A stretch of DNA of 21,745 nt from a virus. Positions 21,201 to 21,745 of the stretch are shown piece after piece. The translations under genes were made by a program, and so were the position numbers. Location: positions 1-21,745 of IMG/VR virus record IMGVR_UViG_3300006305_000046; one strand, written 5' to 3'. The notes under the pieces were generated by a model, which was not told the origin of the DNA, ran no database searches, and saw nothing but the letters and a program-made list of their open reading frames with translations. Position 1 is the first letter of the stretch, and every line of letters begins with the position of its first letter.

Positions 21201-21745
21201 CCGTCGTCGTCAGTCTTTGTAACATCTGCTTTAGCTCCTCTTCTAGGTGCAATCATTTCTACGATAGTTTGCACAAACCCACCAACACCTGCACCGTACC
21301 CAAAGGCTTCTCCAGACCCCTCAAATGTGCCTTGTTCTGGGTTGTATACACCACGTTCAATTAAGTTTTGTCCTATCGCAGCTGCATATTCCTGCAGACC
21401 CTCAACACCTGCTTCCTGTAGTATACGTCCTCCCTTATCGTATATGTCGTCAGCAGCAGTCTTACCCAAGCCACCTCTTAACTTGTTAAGTATTCTTGTA
21501 GGAGATATAAGCTCTGATAGCCCTACTCCTGCCCCCAGCACAGCGGCTTTTGTTCTTTCACCCTCTGTGGCTTCTGATTCTCTGGCTCGCTCACTGGCTT
21601 CACCTGCACCCGCTGTAACCGCTAGACCTGCCGCTGCAAGGGGGTTTATTGCGGCTGTACCAAGAATGCCACCAAAAGATCCTAGGGCTTCTGCAAACTT
21701 ACGTGGTACAGCTGATGCCCCATACCCTATATTTGCATCAGGAGC
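15290..21745 (-). CDS. Giant polyvalent/internal virion-type protein with zincin motif (N-terminus outside window)
   Basis: The frame is open from the right edge to TAA at 15290-15292, at least 2,151 codons. A GTG at 21541 is a possible but unnecessary start, since 68 open, Ala/Gly-rich codons precede it. The visible N-terminal part is Gly/Ala-rich and hydrophobic, then comes a long Lys/Glu/Asp-rich, probably disordered or coiled-coil region. A zincin motif HEMGH lies at 18664-18650, in the context TPHVLLHEMGHALASAEL. The C-terminal third has large helical stretches, hydrophobic segments (ALVNLSQIPLFVYPYFG; LSALFFAGIQGLPLYGAITM) and FNFAERANRQATLLASYELA. Such regions are typical of LPD38-type large polyvalent or internal virion proteins of tailed phages, thought to be packaged and injected. 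A virion role and peptidase activity are inferred. Confidence 0.82.
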   Translation of the reverse strand, partial: APDANIGYGASAVPRKFAEALGSFGGILGTAAINPLAAAGLAVTAGAGEASERARESEATEGERTKAAVLGAGVGLSELISPTRILNKLRGGLGKTAADDIYDKGGRILQEAGVEGLQEYAAAIGQNLIERGVYNPEQGTFEGSGEAFGYGAGVGGFVQTIVEMIAPRRGAKADVTKTDDDGSGEGTEANLRGERETGRRVDPSKSKKTGRTRVGPSGKLATDDITRKRKKDATLTEDFKAGIQDPDADMDALEIKQQQSVLQEKGFPRSRMGPDVTGVPKDIEAANIDEAAAALDEEYGGELVEAIKKVKEREKEGLDRLGRGDREFLNITPAGEIFLKRVNRVDQTPDQYYANLSEKIDPETESILESNKIPVSDGMTIGDARDKLSEKAGKDVVKIPPKFLRGFQPKETKEANEKAESVYKKNLETKYYLEAGQKPRDLEQFNLSKRTSSLDMDDLPLQDKNKIIALIESKPPRERGKFEGDPKEDLDADYPNMDFLVAQTLSKDPSIENALDEAAYQMRFPEREAEIPDNATSLQKLKAIEKAKTKEIKKFKAKPRAIINPDVAPFNPAVDGDFDTYIQKLVEREEAGEKIFIYGKEQDVGGVYYKGMRKKIGPSTPKAKDAYFLDNTGQEAALRVAVWVDNNLSPEGKAWFNNRVEFYSKDKPIGTKAQQNIVRTAKPVEVEKEAEKDREQSKKDEKLFKKQVVDPTTGKRFDEDLVGDLGFYSIKQNRIIPITDKQRQFTKKEKETIRKDLADLLGMSYLDMKRYDRYAPGVDPVGAEERRQKAWKKSVQEAKKYLENTLNLVPTFSDTRPSLDLLTTTSLTKPAYTKNDLKDVAKDLYYFRYKAEYEGTGRGSAEAETIKKRKELEKFGAKAVERKKEERFLKQRKKKTTLTSEEAVAIAMKYARENGMLIRKEVDARKGEELLLPIKAVMDLEYSLSTIAVDHLANNRLFEALKVLALDTDNRIVAQVANKFADLVGTTEVVIVKNLKVGRRKAAGLFDPKTNTIKLDAESGMTPHVLLHEMGHALASAELANPSSAFANQIKTIFDQVKDRLGTAYGTKNVDEFVSEILSNHLFQQELSRINIRGEKITAMQRIRNFFGNLWRRLTKQPRVDIDALSITSDIIDSLLAPAPKYRDAGTYFMSPSDMKKSFNSFLNGPQKRKKFMNNQEQDTFIDRAVETLARGGVTNFAKDLFMGVNDLLTATTIADRAGFNGLGNKLNILVQKQRGGLERAGQEFDEVVQKLKPYMTDPNSDKAVLDDVIYSLKYGATIYQVDPLKKRSDYIYQSGKLKGQDKFDKEGGNNLREKWEQNQKVWRKLSPAGKQAYKDMREYYKKEYDKLKKSIETELRRSMDAKQVENMKKGPLAKIFNPRNLDVYFPLIREGDYVVTYEVKDPEKDGDPRVTLLTKTQTAADNLARKLDADDTVVANSVRVYSQQDATSDFVNSPPTGFVGDILTAINEGKLPAEEKKAVKDEIVKLYINTLPETSFAKSLTARKGVVGFDPDSFAAFKDKGFSLARQVVQLEKGRELRNIENDIRAVIKKSKDEKAYQSNSFLRDLGIGYPSVKRIGDDLLKRSKFARQGPDYKGVEKIAKTANQTAFLYTIGFNISSALVNLSQIPLFVYPYFGAEYGYGRTYGTIMEAAKIVGNGKVDITSYYDIKDGEYTVRDKIGNRQLREGEKLKMKAFAPLIKEADERGQLTRSWILDALGLGETGRDTRGDYNMIDKVAGFSAAMFNFAERANRQATLLASYELALRKSVDPNNTMFKEGEYSFSKLADAATDKQVQDAVELALRKTQETNGGTVLETAPRIAQQNIGRVAMMYKSYGIRMYTTMIQSVRELIRRDKDLTDPDRIVALKQLAGIHLSALFFAGIQGLPLYGAITMIWDLFLDDEEDDADTIVRKTVGEEWYKGAVNLITGMDIASRTRLTGLLIQENRYNKDASFEENLLFYLGGPALSTVDRLLRATNDFKEGNFERGVENALPAALANAWKAGPFGRITREGYLTRRGDAIYGDPTFGDLLGQFAGFPPVEYTRQMEKNNIKKGIDTSINRKKTQLTKKLYVSMRQGNLELYEEAYKELIAHNKRHPLSTITGEDIMRSMKRHRETSKDIRMNNGINISSANRMLLLMNESEYDKDYRFFG

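Noticed and set aside
1-21745. tRNA or rRNA genes
   Set aside because: I found no cloverleaf-like stretch with a T-loop GTTCRA context in the non-coding gaps, which are all under about 210 bases. A tRNAscan-SE run would be decisive.

Overview
The window looks like part of a tailed double-stranded DNA phage genome (Caudoviricetes), most likely from an uncultured aquatic or marine phage. The reasons are the dense packing (most neighbouring genes overlap at ATGA, TAATG or TTGA junctions), the many tiny basic or acidic proteins, a complete phage-style replication set, and a giant virion-type polypeptide on the opposite strand. I see no bacterial housekeeping gene, tRNA, rRNA, insertion sequence, integrase or CRISPR array. 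Host and phage genus cannot be named from the sequence alone.

Layout of the + strand (1-15217). Positions 1-2274 hold the end of a MoxR-type AAA+ ATPase, a 67-residue linker protein and a DUF2201-type protein that joins a HExxH domain to a VWA/MIDAS domain. Positions 2320-4556 hold four proteins I do not recognise; the last looks like a partial copy of the C-terminus of the one before it. Positions 4635-6150 hold a stand-alone VRR-NUC nuclease, a roughly 200-base non-coding stretch with a promoter-like motif and strong hairpins, then small genes ending in an HTH/DUF6378-like protein. Positions 6131-12190 are the DNA-metabolism block: family A DNA polymerase with proofreading domain (GTG start), Cas4/RecB-like PD-(D/E)XK nuclease (TTG start), three very lysine-rich mini-proteins, a SNF2-type helicase, a coiled-coil protein, an HTH protein and an acidic-tailed single-strand-binding-like protein. 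Positions 12274-15217 hold a primase-polymerase/helicase fusion and a small conserved-looking protein.

The + strand block ends at a hairpin closed by C(UUCG)G with a T tract (15263-15291). From there to the right edge one minus-strand frame stays open for over 2,150 codons. It encodes a giant protein with a zincin HEMGH motif and a C-terminus typical of large polyvalent/internal virion proteins; its N-terminus is outside the window. Replication genes therefore converge on the structural module.

Functionally the + strand can supply most of a replisome: priming and unwinding, ssDNA coating, synthesis with proofreading, end and junction processing, and remodelling. The MoxR-VWA pair is probably a separate chaperone-like or remodelling machine. 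The most interesting non-coding element is a compact set of interleaved inverted repeats (12198-12261) lying directly against the ribosome binding site of the primase-helicase gene. It could fold as a pseudoknotted or switching RNA.
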